Shown here: positions 35,917-43,899 of the stretch, piece by piece
Position numbering within the stretch: the stretch's first letter is position 1
How the letters are laid out: every line of letters starts with the position of its first letter
From: Synechococcus sp. BSA11S
Lineage (GTDB): Bacteria > Cyanobacteriota > Cyanobacteriia > PCC-6307 > Cyanobiaceae
Length of the DNA: 64,000 bases
Reading direction: 5' to 3'
NCBI RefSeq assembly: GCF_014224355.1
Contig: NZ_VNWP01000009.1
Coordinates: 62,001 to 126,000 of the forward strand
Notes under the pieces: generated by a model
What the model was told of the DNA's origin: nothing
The model's input: the letters and a program-made list of their open reading frames with translations, nothing else
Database searches by the model: none
Made by a program: the position numbers and the translations under genes

Positions 35917-37010
35917 TCACGCTGGTGGGGCCGATCCAGCTCTGGCTGCTGGTGCTGCTGGCCTGTGGACTGGATCGCCTGGTGGGGGATCCGATCAGCT
36001 GGCCCCATCCTGTTCAGGCGATGGGCTGGGCGATCCAGCATCTGCGCGGCATCGGGGAGTGCTGGGCCGGAGATCATCCCCGCCGCTTGCACCTGGCGGG
36101 ACTGGGCCTCACCGCCCTGGTGGTGGGGGGCAGCAGCCTGGCGGGCTGGGCCATCGAGCAACTGGCGCTCGGATCTTCTTCGCTCCTGCCCCTGCCCGCC
36201 TGGGTGGTCTGGGCAGGGCTGCCGGCCCTGCTCGTGGCCATGGCCAGCGCCCTGGCCGCCGGCAGCCTGGAGAAGGCCGTGCGGGGGGTGCTGGCTCCGA
36301 TCAGCAGGCCGGGGCTCTCCGATGGCGTGGAGCCTGGGGATCCCGAGGGGCTGGAGGAGGCTCGCCGCCGCCTGGCCTGGATCGTGGGTCGTGATGTGGA
36401 GGGACTCAGCCGGGCGGAGCTGTTGCGCGGGGCGGCCGAAACCGCGGCGGAGAATGCCGTGGATGGGCTGTTCGGGCCGCTGTTCTGGATGCTGGCCGGC
36501 GCTGGCCTCTGGACGGCCCTGGGGGTGGGAACGGGAGCTCCGGGTCCCCTGAGCCTGGCCTGGATGTACAAAGCCTCCAGCACCCTCGACTCAATGCTCG
36601 GCTACCGCCTGGGCCGCCTGCGCTGGCTGGGCACCGCCGGGGCCCGCCTGGATGACCTGCTCACCTGGCTGCCCTGCCGGCTGGTGGCGTTCTCACTTCC
36701 GCTCGCCGCTGGCCAGCCTGGGCGCTGCCTCCAGCTGGGACGGCTGGCCCTGCGGCAGGGCCAGGCCGATCCATCCCCCAACGCCGGGGTGTCGCAGGCG
36801 GCCTTTGCCCAGGCGGCCCGGATCCAGCTTGGGGGCCTGAACCACTACGGCGGCGTGGCCAGAGCCAAACCGATCCTCGGCCAGGGCTACCCAACCGCCG
36901 GGCCCGCAGCCGTGGCCCTCATTCTGAGCTTGGTGGGCCGGCTCGAGGCTCTCTGGCTGGCCATGGCCCTGCCCCTGCTGCTGGGGGTGAGCCGTCTGCT
37001 CAGCGGTTGA
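35913..37010 (+). CDS. cobD: adenosylcobinamide-phosphate synthase CbiB/CobD
   Basis: Integral membrane enzyme that attaches aminopropanol (or its phosphate) to adenosylcobyric acid in cobalamin synthesis. The 365-aa product begins with a hydrophobic helix and LDRLVGDPISWPHPVQAMG, followed by the family segments LAWIVGRDVEGLSRAELLRGAAETAAENAVDGLFGPLFW and LAWMYKASSTLDSMLGYR, both diagnostic. Later, QLGGLNHYGGVARAKPILG is seen. The start is GTG at 35913 in a 4-bp overlap with the membrane-protein gene. In many cyanobacteria the product makes pseudocobalamin. Confidence 0.93.
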   Translation: MITLVGPIQLWLLVLLACGLDRLVGDPISWPHPVQAMGWAIQHLRGIGECWAGDHPRRLHLAGLGLTALVVGGSSLAGWAIEQLALGSSSLLPLPAWVVWAGLPALLVAMASALAAGSLEKAVRGVLAPISRPGLSDGVEPGDPEGLEEARRRLAWIVGRDVEGLSRAELLRGAAETAAENAVDGLFGPLFWMLAGAGLWTALGVGTGAPGPLSLAWMYKASSTLDSMLGYRLGRLRWLGTAGARLDDLLTWLPCRLVAFSLPLAAGQPGRCLQLGRLALRQGQADPSPNAGVSQAAFAQAARIQLGGLNHYGGVARAKPILGQGYPTAGPAAVALILSLVGRLEALWLAMALPLLLGVSRLLSG

Positions 37011-37020
37011 GACCAGCTGA

Positions 37021-37779
37021 TCAGTAGGCGCCGCGATCACGCGGGTAGAGGATCACCCCCACCGTGCGCAGGATGATCGCCAGATCCAGCAGGACGGTGC
37101 GGCGGCGCGCGTAGGCGATGTCGAGCTTGACCCGGGCGTCGTAGCTGAGGTTGTTGCGCCCGGAGACCTGCCAGAGTCCCGTGAGCCCAGGCCGCACCGC
37201 CAGCACCTCATCCATCTGACGGCCATAGCGCTCCAGTTCGTCCCAGACGATCGGCCGCGGCCCGACCAGGCTCATCTGACCCTTGAGCACGTTGATGAAC
37301 TGGGGCAGCTCATCGAGACTGGAACGGCGCAGGAAACTGCCGATCGGTGTGATTCGGGGATCTGCTTTGAGCTTGAAGTCTTTGTTGAACTCCGCCTTGA
37401 GTTCGGGCGACTGCTCAAGCAGGGCCTTGAGGATGCGGTCGGCGTCCTTGCGCATCGTGCGGAACTTGATGCAGCCGAAGCCCTTGTAGCCCCTGCCGAT
37501 GCGGCGCTGCACGTAGAACACCGGCCCGGGCGAGCTGAGTTTGACCAGAACGGCCAGCAGCAGGAACAGGGGGCTGCCGAGGGTGAGCACCGCCAGGGAA
37601 AACACGATGTCACCGCTGCGCTTGAACACGCGGGATCGTTTCGACTGCGCCCGGATCAGATGTTCGGCCGTGGGCACCGCGGGGGTCATCGAATCAGCGA
37701 CCGGGAGCGGAGGAACCAGGTGCAGGGGCCTGGGTAAGGGGCCGGCGATGTCAAAGGTGCTGAGCGACGATCCGGACAT
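37021..37779 (-). CDS. initiating sugar transferase (WcaJ/WbaP-type polyprenyl-phosphate glycosyl-1-phosphate transferase)
   Basis: 252-aa bacterial sugar transferase domain protein. After a Ser/Pro-rich start there is one membrane re-entrant helix (RSGDIVFSLAVLTLGSPLFLLLAVLVKLSSPGP) followed by RRIGRGYKGFGCIKFRTM, DPRITPIGSFLRRSSLDELPQFINVLKGQMSLVGPRP and GLTGLWQVSGRNNL, all signature segments of this family. It transfers a hexose-1-phosphate onto undecaprenyl phosphate, starting capsule/exopolysaccharide repeat synthesis. The gene is convergent with cobD (10 bp apart) and lies after a GT4 glycosyltransferase gene on the same strand, which probably extends the repeat. Confidence 0.9.
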   Translation of the reverse strand: MSGSSLSTFDIAGPLPRPLHLVPPLPVADSMTPAVPTAEHLIRAQSKRSRVFKRSGDIVFSLAVLTLGSPLFLLLAVLVKLSSPGPVFYVQRRIGRGYKGFGCIKFRTMRKDADRILKALLEQSPELKAEFNKDFKLKADPRITPIGSFLRRSSLDELPQFINVLKGQMSLVGPRPIVWDELERYGRQMDEVLAVRPGLTGLWQVSGRNNLSYDARVKLDIAYARRRTVLLDLAIILRTVGVILYPRDRGAY

Positions 37780-37824
37780 CAGCGCCCCCAGAGATGCGCG
37801 AACTCTAAAAATCGAAAGGTCAAC

Positions 37825-39036
37825 TCACCAGCCGGTGCGGTCACTCACCCCAGAGGCACAGCGCCGCAACCGTCGCTGATGTCCCTGCCAGCGACGCTCG
37901 AGAACCCCCTGCAGGCGCTGGCGGAAGCGCTCCGGAGAGAAGCGCTCGGCCCACTGCCGCTGACCCTCCGCAGGCAGTCGGTGCCACAACTGTCCCTGCT
38001 CGAAATGCTCCAGCGCCCGCACAAGGGACGCGACACTCTGCTGCTCGAACAGCAGGCCGGTGGGCTGGGGCACGTCGGCCGCCAGGCAACGGACCGTGTC
38101 AAGCAGCCCTCCCTGACCCAGGCCGATCACCGGAGCTCCCGCAGCCATGGCCTCCACCGGGGCGATGCCGAAATCCTCCAGACCGGCGTAGAGGTAGGCA
38201 CGGCAGCGGCCCATCAGATCCGTGACCCGCTCCGGAGTGCAGGCCCCCAGCAGCGTCACGGTGGGTCCGGCAAGGGCCTGCAGGCGGGCCCGCTCCGGCC
38301 CGTCGCCCACCACCAGCAGGCGCAGCCCCAGGCGGTTGCAGGCCTCGATCACCAGGTCCACCCGCTTGTAGGGCACCAGCCGGCACAGGGAGAGGTAGAA
38401 ATCCTCCCGGGGCAGATCCCAGCGGAACCGGTCCACCGCCACCGGCGGATGCACCACCTGACTGGGGCGGCGCCAGCAGCGCCAGATTCTTCGTGCCGTG
38501 AAGCGGGAGTTGGCCAGAAGATGGTCGACGCGGGCGCTGCTGCTCACGTCCCACTGGCGCAGCTGATGCAGCTGCCAGCGCACCCACGGCCCGAGGGGTC
38601 CGCGGGCGATGGCGGAACCGGCCAGGTAGGCGTGCATCTGATCCCAGGCGTAGCGGACCGGGGTGTGCACATAGCTGATGTGCAGCTGGTCGGGCCCGGT
38701 GAGCACACCCTTGGCCACCAGGTGGTTGCTGCTCAGCACCAGGGGAAAGCCGGCCAGATCCAGCTGCTCGATCGCCAGGGGCAGCAGGGGCAGATACTGC
38801 TGCACATGGCTCACGCCCCAGGGCAGGTGCTGGATGAAGCTGGTCTGGATGCGTCGGCCCTGCAGCCAGCTGCCCGGTCGGGCGCTCTCGCCATCCACCA
38901 GGGCGAAGAGAGCGGCGGCGGGGCGTCCGGCGGCAAGCCACCGGTCGATCTCCTTCACCACCAGTTCGGCTCCCCCGACGGAGCGGGGCGTGAACCACTC
39001 ATGGACGAGGGCGATCCGGCCGGGGAGTCCTGACAT
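37825..39036 (-). CDS. GT4-family glycosyltransferase
   Basis: 403-aa cytoplasmic glycosyltransferase with GT-B fold: N-terminal IALVHEWFTPRSVGGAELVVKEI, ISYVHTPVRYAWDQ, ANSRFTARRI and then the donor-binding domain LCRLVPYKRVDLVIEACNRLG, LLVVGDGPERARLQAL, and YAGLEDFGIAPVEAMAAGAPVIGLGQGGLLDTV, which contains the EX7E-like signature (EDFGIAPVEAMA). The donor sugar is unknown. It lies upstream of the initiating sugar transferase with a 45-bp gap, suggesting a small polysaccharide module. A Trp/Arg-rich tail ends the protein. Confidence 0.9.
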   Translation of the reverse strand: MSGLPGRIALVHEWFTPRSVGGAELVVKEIDRWLAAGRPAAALFALVDGESARPGSWLQGRRIQTSFIQHLPWGVSHVQQYLPLLPLAIEQLDLAGFPLVLSSNHLVAKGVLTGPDQLHISYVHTPVRYAWDQMHAYLAGSAIARGPLGPWVRWQLHQLRQWDVSSSARVDHLLANSRFTARRIWRCWRRPSQVVHPPVAVDRFRWDLPREDFYLSLCRLVPYKRVDLVIEACNRLGLRLLVVGDGPERARLQALAGPTVTLLGACTPERVTDLMGRCRAYLYAGLEDFGIAPVEAMAAGAPVIGLGQGGLLDTVRCLAADVPQPTGLLFEQQSVASLVRALEHFEQGQLWHRLPAEGQRQWAERFSPERFRQRLQGVLERRWQGHQRRLRRCASGVSDRTGW

Positions 39037-39139
39037 GCCGGCACCGTAGGGCCCGTGCCGGCGCGATCACATCACGAAAACTCTCAGCTGATTGCGTCGC
39101 CAGGCCTGGATCCGGATGCTGAACGGAGCCCAGCCCGCC

Positions 39140-39382
39140 ATGCCAATCCGCGACCTGCTCGAAGACGCCCTCGAGGAACCCTCGATCGGGCTCACCCCAT
39201 GCTTCAGCTGGCATGCCACCCCGGTGGGAATCGCCGCTCTCTGGCGTGCTGGAGCGGCACCCTCGACCCCCCCCTTCGAAGCCGCCCTCAAGGAAGGCCT
39301 CGACGTCGGCCTTGATCTGAGCCGTGAGGAACGGGAGTTCCACCAGTTGCGCATGGGCCTGGTGCTGCTGTTCCACTCCTGA
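39140..39382 (+). CDS. 80-aa small protein, hypothetical
   Basis: From ATG at 39140 the product starts MPIRDLLEDALEEPSIGLTPCF and contains WRAGAAPSTPPFEAALKEGLDVGLDLSREEREFHQL. It is cytoplasmic, mildly acidic and without a known domain. An in-frame ATG at 39116 would also be possible. It is divergent from the GT4 gene and 14 bp before a small membrane protein gene on the same strand. The charged, balanced sequence suggests a real gene, but evidence is weak. Confidence 0.55.
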   Translation: MPIRDLLEDALEEPSIGLTPCFSWHATPVGIAALWRAGAAPSTPPFEAALKEGLDVGLDLSREEREFHQLRMGLVLLFHS

Positions 39383-39396
39383 GGATCCCCAGCCCG

Positions 39397-39651
39397 ATGA
39401 CCGAAACCGGCGAGGACACCTCCCAAGCCCCGGGAGCGGTGTCGATCTGGCAACTGAAGCCCTGGTGGTGCCAGCCCTGGTCGATCCTGCTGACGGGGGT
39501 GCTCCTGATCGCGGGCAGCTGGCTCTGGCTGAGGCTCTGGTGGCTTAGCGTTCCGCTCGCCGTCGGGGTGTCGCTTTGGTGGTGGCTGTTCCTGGTGCTG
39601 ATGCCCCGTCAGGCGGCGGCGCTGGTATCAGGACCGGATGACATCGGTTGA
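39397..39651 (+). CDS. 84-aa two-helix membrane protein, conserved-looking cyanobacterial
   Basis: Tryptophan-rich protein with an N-terminal soluble tail and the segment SIWQLKPWWCQPWSILLTG, then two membrane helices (WSILLTGVLLIAGSWLWLRL and LSVPLAVGVSLWWWLFLVLMP). The WxxKPWWCQPWSI start is one I associate with a small cyanobacterial membrane-protein family (DUF6737-like), function unknown. It starts 14 bp after the 80-aa gene and its stop sits in an 8-bp perfect hairpin. Confidence 0.7.
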   Translation: MTETGEDTSQAPGAVSIWQLKPWWCQPWSILLTGVLLIAGSWLWLRLWWLSVPLAVGVSLWWWLFLVLMPRQAAALVSGPDDIG

Positions 39652-39663
39652 AATGCAACCGAT
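39643..39663 (+). terminator. hairpin overlapping the stop codon of the 84-aa gene
   Basis: ATCGGTTG (39643-39650) pairs perfectly with CAACCGAT (39656-39663) around AAATG. The TGA stop lies in the left arm. There is no U-run, so it may terminate poorly or stabilise the 3' end. Confidence 0.4.
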
Positions 39664-39689
39664 CCAACAGCGTCAACGCCAGCCTTTCC

Positions 39690-39707
39690 GTTAAAGCTCG
39701 TTACAGC
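39690..39707 (+). promoter_or_regulatory. HLR1-like direct repeat upstream of the 69-aa gene
   Basis: GTTAAAGC-TC-GTTACAGC is a direct repeat with 10-bp period, close to the cyanobacterial HLR1 box, whose half-sites are G/TTTACA(T/A)(T/A) two bases apart and which binds RpaB. The second half-site matches GTTACA exactly; the first has one mismatch. It lies 51 bp before the ATG at 39758. Binding is inferred, not shown. Confidence 0.45.
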
Positions 39708-39757
39708 ACGATTCAGAGGATTGACTTCACCCCGTTCTTTCCACTCCAGGAGTCTCC

Positions 39758-39967
39758 ATGAGTTACGAACCCGGTACCAGTGAATGCCGGTTGTTGATCG
39801 ACAGCAAGGCCCAGATCGAAGGGGTCCTGGCCAACCTCGCCAAGCTCGAGAACACCGATCACATCCGCATGCAGCTGCTGGCGGTCTACAACCAGCTGGA
39901 GGGTCTGCACGACCTCAGGCGGACCAAGCCAGTGGGCGCGATCCCCGGCAGGGATGAAAGCGCCTGA
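39758..39967 (+). CDS. 69-aa small cytoplasmic protein, hypothetical
   Basis: Starts MSYEPGTSECRLLIDSKAQIEG and continues with VLANLAKLENTDHIRMQLLAVYNQLEGLHDLRR, which suggests two amphipathic helices with Leu heptads. There is an upstream HLR1-like box and a purine-rich CCAGGAG Shine-Dalgarno candidate at 39746-39752. I do not recognise the family, though similar small proteins are common in picocyanobacteria. It overlaps by 53 bp, tail to tail, with a minus-strand hypothetical gene. Confidence 0.7.
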   Translation: MSYEPGTSECRLLIDSKAQIEGVLANLAKLENTDHIRMQLLAVYNQLEGLHDLRRTKPVGAIPGRDESA

Positions 39968-40319
39968 GAAACCCGTCCAGCTCGATCGGTCCACAGCGCC
40001 GTCGCCATCCCTGCTGAGCAATCGGATGCCTCCAGGCCGTGATCCGCAACGGCCAGCTCCCCTGGGCCCGGTGGACGATCAGATACCGGTAGCGGCAATC
40101 GCGGCGAAAGTCCGGCGAGCCCAGGGGTTCAGCCCCCGGATGGCAGCGCAGGAAACCAGCCACCAAGCCCCCGGGGCCGGCACCATCGTCCTGGCAGGCC
40201 TCGAGGGCAGCGCCCAGGCGGAGCGCTGCACCTGCTGGATCACCCTGGCGAGGGAGGTAGAGATGAAGGGGTCCCCAGCCGGGAAAGCCCAGAAAGGAAT
40301 ACACCGCGGGGATGTCCAT
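39915..40319 (-). CDS. 134-aa hypothetical protein
   Basis: Minus-strand frame starting MDIPAVYSFLGFPGWGPLHLYLPRQGDP, with SPDFRRDCRYRYLIVHRAQG and CGPIELDGFLRRFHPC later. The N-terminus is protein-like with an ordered hydrophobic pattern, and no membrane segment follows. It faces a divergent exported-protein gene about 30 bp away and overlaps the 69-aa gene tail to tail by 53 bp. No known domain; a shadow frame cannot be fully excluded. Confidence 0.5.
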   Translation of the reverse strand: MDIPAVYSFLGFPGWGPLHLYLPRQGDPAGAALRLGAALEACQDDGAGPGGLVAGFLRCHPGAEPLGSPDFRRDCRYRYLIVHRAQGSWPLRITAWRHPIAQQGWRRRCGPIELDGFLRRFHPCRGSRPLAWSA

Positions 40320-40349
40320 GGCAACGGCTCGAGAGGGTCCGCTTCTTCA

Positions 40350-40820
40350 GTGCCCCTGGTGTCCCATCGTTCGCTGGGGGGCAGTTCCCTGCCAGGGGTC
40401 CTGCTGCTGGCCCTGCTGGCTGGTGCCGGGGTGGCTCTGGCCCAGCAGCGCAGTGGCGATCCGCTCGCGCTGGCCACCCTGCTGCGCGTGGGTCAGCCGA
40501 TCCTCGAGAGTGACCGCCGACTGCTCCAGCTCGGCTGGCGGCCCTCTCCCGCCAGCGCCCCCGCGGCTCTTGACCGGGAGCGCTCCGGCAGCACCCTGGC
40601 CAGCCTCAGTGGCTGCTCCGGCACTGGAGCGGGTTTCTGCCGCTTCGACTACCGGCGGGGCCGGGCCAGACTGGCGGTGATCACCGTGCCCTCGCCGGCG
40701 GGGCACTCCGGCGGGCCGATTGTGCTGCGCTGGGTGGATGACATCAGCGGGCGCCGTTGGGGTCTCTGTCAGAGCGACACCTCTGAGCAGCTGATCCCCT
40801 GCAAGGGCCTGGGGCCCTAG
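40350..40820 (+). CDS. exported hypothetical protein
   Basis: With GTG at 40350 the 156-aa product begins with a signal-peptide pattern (SHRSLGGSSLPGVLLLALLAGAGVALAQQ), cleaved near ALA-QQ. The mature protein holds a central region ERSGSTLASLSGCSGTGAGFCRFDYRRGRARLAVITVP and a C-terminal part with HSGGPIVLRWVDDISGRRWGLC and LIPCKGLGP. Four cysteines could form disulfides after export. No family recognised. The second GTG at 40359 is an alternative start. Confidence 0.6.
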   Translation: MPLVSHRSLGGSSLPGVLLLALLAGAGVALAQQRSGDPLALATLLRVGQPILESDRRLLQLGWRPSPASAPAALDRERSGSTLASLSGCSGTGAGFCRFDYRRGRARLAVITVPSPAGHSGGPIVLRWVDDISGRRWGLCQSDTSEQLIPCKGLGP

Positions 40821-40880
40821 CCCGCAGCCGGCGCAGGGACCCGGAGCCGATAAGTTTGGGCAGCTGCCGCTGCAGGGCCG

Positions 40881-40991
40881 ATGGGTCTGGAGAACAAGCA
40901 ACGCCCTCCCTGGCTGAACTGGGTGTTCCTGCTGATCTTTCTCTGGAGCAGCTGGCAGCTGGCGGGCTTCTGGTTCGATCGGCTGAACTGA
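40881..40991 (+). CDS. 36-aa single-helix membrane microprotein
   Basis: ATG at 40881 to TGA at 40989-40991. The product begins MGLENKQRPP and has one membrane helix (WLNWVFLLIFLWSSWQLAGFW) rich in Trp, ending FDRLN. It has the size and shape of small photosynthetic-complex subunits, but I do not recognise it as PetM, PetN, Psb or another named one. It lies 60 bp after an exported-protein gene. It is real only if the pattern is conserved in relatives. Confidence 0.5.
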   Translation: MGLENKQRPPWLNWVFLLIFLWSSWQLAGFWFDRLN

Positions 40992-41042
40992 ACCGTCCCC
41001 GAGGGACTCAGGGCTTGAGCCGATCAGTGGTCAACGGACTGG

Positions 41043-41405
41043 TCACTGCTCCTCGAGGGACTGCTTCAGGCGCGAGAGCAGCGTTCTGCGGGCGACTGCC
41101 GGCGGCAGTCCCTGGTCGCTGGCCTCAGCCACCCAGTCTCTGGCCGCCTGGATGAGGGCCTCCAGGCCAGGAGCTCCGGATCGCAGGGCCTGAAAGGTCG
41201 CCATCAGATCCTGATCCATGGCCTGGGAGGGATCGCTGCAGACGATGTACTGCCGACCGTCGCAGCCGGTGTAGAGCAGGCTTCCCTCAGGACCACGCAG
41301 GGGGGCCGTGGCCGGAACAGTCAGGGAAGTCTCCGGTTCATCCCCGGAACGGGAGGGCTGGGAGGAGTCAGGGCCAAGGGCCGAATCATCGTCGGAGCGG
41401 GGCAT
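41043..41405 (-). CDS. 120-aa hypothetical protein
   Basis: Acidic, Ser/Pro/Asp-rich N-terminus (PRSDDDSALGPDSSQPS), then an ordered part LRGPEGSLLYTGCDGRQYIVCSDPSQAMDQDLMATFQAL and a helical tail WVAEASDQGLPPAVARRTLLSRLKQSLEE. No known domain. It lies 36 bp downstream of PPK2 on the same strand, which suggests co-transcription, though functional linkage is not implied. The ATG at 41405 is the only reasonable start. Confidence 0.65.
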   Translation of the reverse strand: MPRSDDDSALGPDSSQPSRSGDEPETSLTVPATAPLRGPEGSLLYTGCDGRQYIVCSDPSQAMDQDLMATFQALRSGAPGLEALIQAARDWVAEASDQGLPPAVARRTLLSRLKQSLEEQ

Positions 41406-41441
41406 GGCAAGGCGGCGATGGAGCGGGAGGGGTTGAGACGC

Positions 41442-42464
41442 TCAGGAATAGGCGTTGGGGACGAAGAACTGCTCATTCATGGGGGGCCGCTGGTAATCAC
41501 CGACGGTCTTGCGCGGTGGCAGTTCGATGGGAGCAGGCGTCATGTCTTCGTAGGGGATCTTCGAGAGAAGATGGCGAATGCAATTGAGGCGGGCCCTGCG
41601 CTTGTCATCGGCCTCAACGGTGAACCAGGGGGCCTCCGGGATGTTGGTGTGGGCAAACATCTGGTCCTTCGCCTTGGAAAACTCCACCCAGCGGTCGCGT
41701 GATTCGAGATCCATCGGTGACAGTTTCCAGCGGCGGGCGGGATCATCCAGCCGGGAGCGGAAACGGGCCTCCTGCTCCTCGTCGCTGACCGAGAACCAGT
41801 ACTTGAGAAGAACGATGCCGGAGCGGACCAGCATGCGCTCGAACTGGGGAGCCGATTGCATGAATTCCTCCACCTGAGGTTCGCTGCAGAAGCCCATCAC
41901 CCGCTCCACGCCGGCCCGGTTGTACCAACTGCGATCGAAGATCACGATCTCACCGGCAGCCGGGAAATGCTCGACGTAGCGCTGGAAATACCACTGGGTG
42001 CGCTGCTGGTCAGAGGGGGTTCCCAGGGCCACCACATTGCAGCCCCTGGGGTTGAGAGGTTCGGTGATGCGCTTGATGGCTCCTCCCTTGCCGGCGGCAT
42101 CGCGGCCTTCGAAAAGGATGACCAGACGAAAGCCCACATGCTTCACCCAGTACTGCATCTTCACCAGCTCGACCTGGAGTTTCTCCAGTTCTTTCTCGTA
42201 GAACTTGCGGCTGAGCTTGGCTGACTTTTCCTCGGGTGGGGCACCCAGATCATCCTCCTGCTCCCCAGCCAGATAGGAGGGGTGATAGCGATCATTCAGG
42301 CCGTTGGGAGGGTAAGGGGAAGGGGCGCCTGCGAGGCCAGCCAGAGCGGAATCGCCGTGGCGAGCACCCTTGGTTCCTGTCTTGGCACCACCGTGCTTTC
42401 CGGATCTGGCCTTCTTGGCCTGGCCGCCAGCCTTGTCCTTCCCTTTGGCTTTGCCTTTGCCCAT
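41442..42464 (-). CDS. ppk2: polyphosphate kinase 2
   Basis: PPK2-family kinase of 340 aa using inorganic polyphosphate and nucleoside diphosphate. It has the Walker A segment LVILFEGRDAAGKGGAIKRI, the LNPRGCNVVALGTPS region, GEIVIFDRSWYNRAGVERVMGF (Walker B plus lid) and WKLSPMDLESRDRW. The N-terminus has a Lys/Gly-rich tail of about 38 residues (MGKGKAKGKDKAGG) not present in all relatives; it could bind anionic polyphosphate. ATG at 42464. Direction (polyP-using or -making) and nucleotide preference cannot be decided from the sequence. Confidence 0.94.
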   Translation of the reverse strand: MGKGKAKGKDKAGGQAKKARSGKHGGAKTGTKGARHGDSALAGLAGAPSPYPPNGLNDRYHPSYLAGEQEDDLGAPPEEKSAKLSRKFYEKELEKLQVELVKMQYWVKHVGFRLVILFEGRDAAGKGGAIKRITEPLNPRGCNVVALGTPSDQQRTQWYFQRYVEHFPAAGEIVIFDRSWYNRAGVERVMGFCSEPQVEEFMQSAPQFERMLVRSGIVLLKYWFSVSDEEQEARFRSRLDDPARRWKLSPMDLESRDRWVEFSKAKDQMFAHTNIPEAPWFTVEADDKRRARLNCIRHLLSKIPYEDMTPAPIELPPRKTVGDYQRPPMNEQFFVPNAYS

Positions 42465-42537
42465 CCCGCTCAGCCCCGTCTCACCTGACTATCCATCCTG
42501 TCTAGAGGGATCAGCCTTGAGAGACTGTGGGTTCAGC

Positions 42538-43896
42538 TCAGATTGTTGAGGCCCTGACACGATCCTCACTGAGGGAATGGCCGCTCAGGCTGACGCAGAA
42601 CTGCCCCGGCACCGGCTCGGGTGAGAGATCCACCAGGGGCTGATCCCCCAGCCGCAGCTCTCCGCCGTGGGTGCGGGCCACCCGCTGGGCGATCGCCAGA
42701 CCGAGCCCGCAGTGGCCATGGCCACTGCGGGCTTCATCGAGCCTCTGGAAGGGCATCAGTGCCTGGGTGCGTTGCTCCTCGGCGATCCCCTGGCCCTGGT
42801 CCCACACCTGCAGCTCAAAGCCATCCTTCTGCCAGGCCCGCAGCACCAACCGCACGGGCGGCTGGCCGTAACTGAGGGCATTGTCGATCAGATTGGCGAC
42901 GGCACGGCCCAGGGTGATCGGCTGAACCGTGGCGGTGACAGGAGCCAGATCCAGCTCGACGGGCTGTCCGTCGTAGCGGGCCGCCAGCTCCGCCAGCAGC
43001 TCCGCCAGCGGCACCTGCACCGCTGCCTCCCCGCCACCGCCGCCGGCGAAAAGCAGAAACTGGCCGGTGATGCGCTCGAGGTCGTCGAGATCGGCCCCCG
43101 CCCGGGCGCTGGCGGCCCCATCCCCCAGCATCGACAAGCGCAGCCTCAGGCGGGTGAGCGGGGTTTTGAGGTCATGGGCAATGCCGGCCAGCATGGTGGC
43201 GCGCTCCCGCTCGCTGTCCTCCAGGCGCTGGAGCATGGCGTTGAAGCGCTGCGCCAGCCGCCGCACCTCGGGGGCGCCCCGCTGGGGCATCGGCTCCGGC
43301 TTTGCCTCGAGGCCCACCCGTGCCAGGGCGCGCTCCAGCTGCTGCAGCGGCCGCTGCACCTCCAGCAGCAGAAACAGGGCCCCCGCCATCACACTTCCGC
43401 TGGCCAGCGACAGGGTGACCAGCAATGGATCCGGCGGCCAGCCGAAGCGCGGACGAATGGCGGCATAGAGCCAGACCGGCTCCAGGGGGGAGGCCAGCTC
43501 GATCCAGACACCACGGGCGGCGCCGTGGTTCGGCACCACCTCGGGGCAACGGGGCAGCCGGCGGCAGAGCTCCAGCTGCAACTGGTCAGCCTGGCGATCC
43601 AGGCGCCGATCGTGCCCGTGGCCGAGAAGCCCCCACCGCCTGGGACGGCGCGGCGGCCGCCCCACCCCCAGCTGCAGGCCGCTGAGCTGGGAGACGGTGG
43701 CCGGTGGGAAACGTTCCAGCGCCAGTTCCGAGAGCCTCAGGTTGAGGGCCACCTGCGGGCCCATCTGGGCGATCTGGAGCTGGCCGATTCTGGTGCCGAG
43801 CAGAGCCTGGAGCAGCACCAGGCTGAGGGCCCATCCCCCCAGGAAGAACACCCCGAGACGCAACGACAGGGCTGCGGAGCGAATCGAGGGGGCCAT
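42538..43896 (-). CDS. sensor histidine kinase (EnvZ/OmpR-partner type)
   Basis: 452-aa membrane kinase. Two membrane helices (about residues 15-33 and 165-185) frame a periplasmic domain of about 130 residues containing MGPQVALNLRLSEL; a HAMP-like region follows, then the H-box ML AGIAHDLKTPLTRL with the phospho-His, and the ATPase domain (VANLIDNALSYGQ N-box, VWDQGQGIAEEQ G1 box, GHCGLGLAIAQRVARTHGGE G2 box). Its ATG is 3 bp after the response-regulator stop, so the two form an operon. The signal sensed is unknown. Confidence 0.93.
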   Translation of the reverse strand: MAPSIRSAALSLRLGVFFLGGWALSLVLLQALLGTRIGQLQIAQMGPQVALNLRLSELALERFPPATVSQLSGLQLGVGRPPRRPRRWGLLGHGHDRRLDRQADQLQLELCRRLPRCPEVVPNHGAARGVWIELASPLEPVWLYAAIRPRFGWPPDPLLVTLSLASGSVMAGALFLLLEVQRPLQQLERALARVGLEAKPEPMPQRGAPEVRRLAQRFNAMLQRLEDSERERATMLAGIAHDLKTPLTRLRLRLSMLGDGAASARAGADLDDLERITGQFLLFAGGGGGEAAVQVPLAELLAELAARYDGQPVELDLAPVTATVQPITLGRAVANLIDNALSYGQPPVRLVLRAWQKDGFELQVWDQGQGIAEEQRTQALMPFQRLDEARSGHGHCGLGLAIAQRVARTHGGELRLGDQPLVDLSPEPVPGQFCVSLSGHSLSEDRVRASTI

Positions 43897-43899
43897 CGC

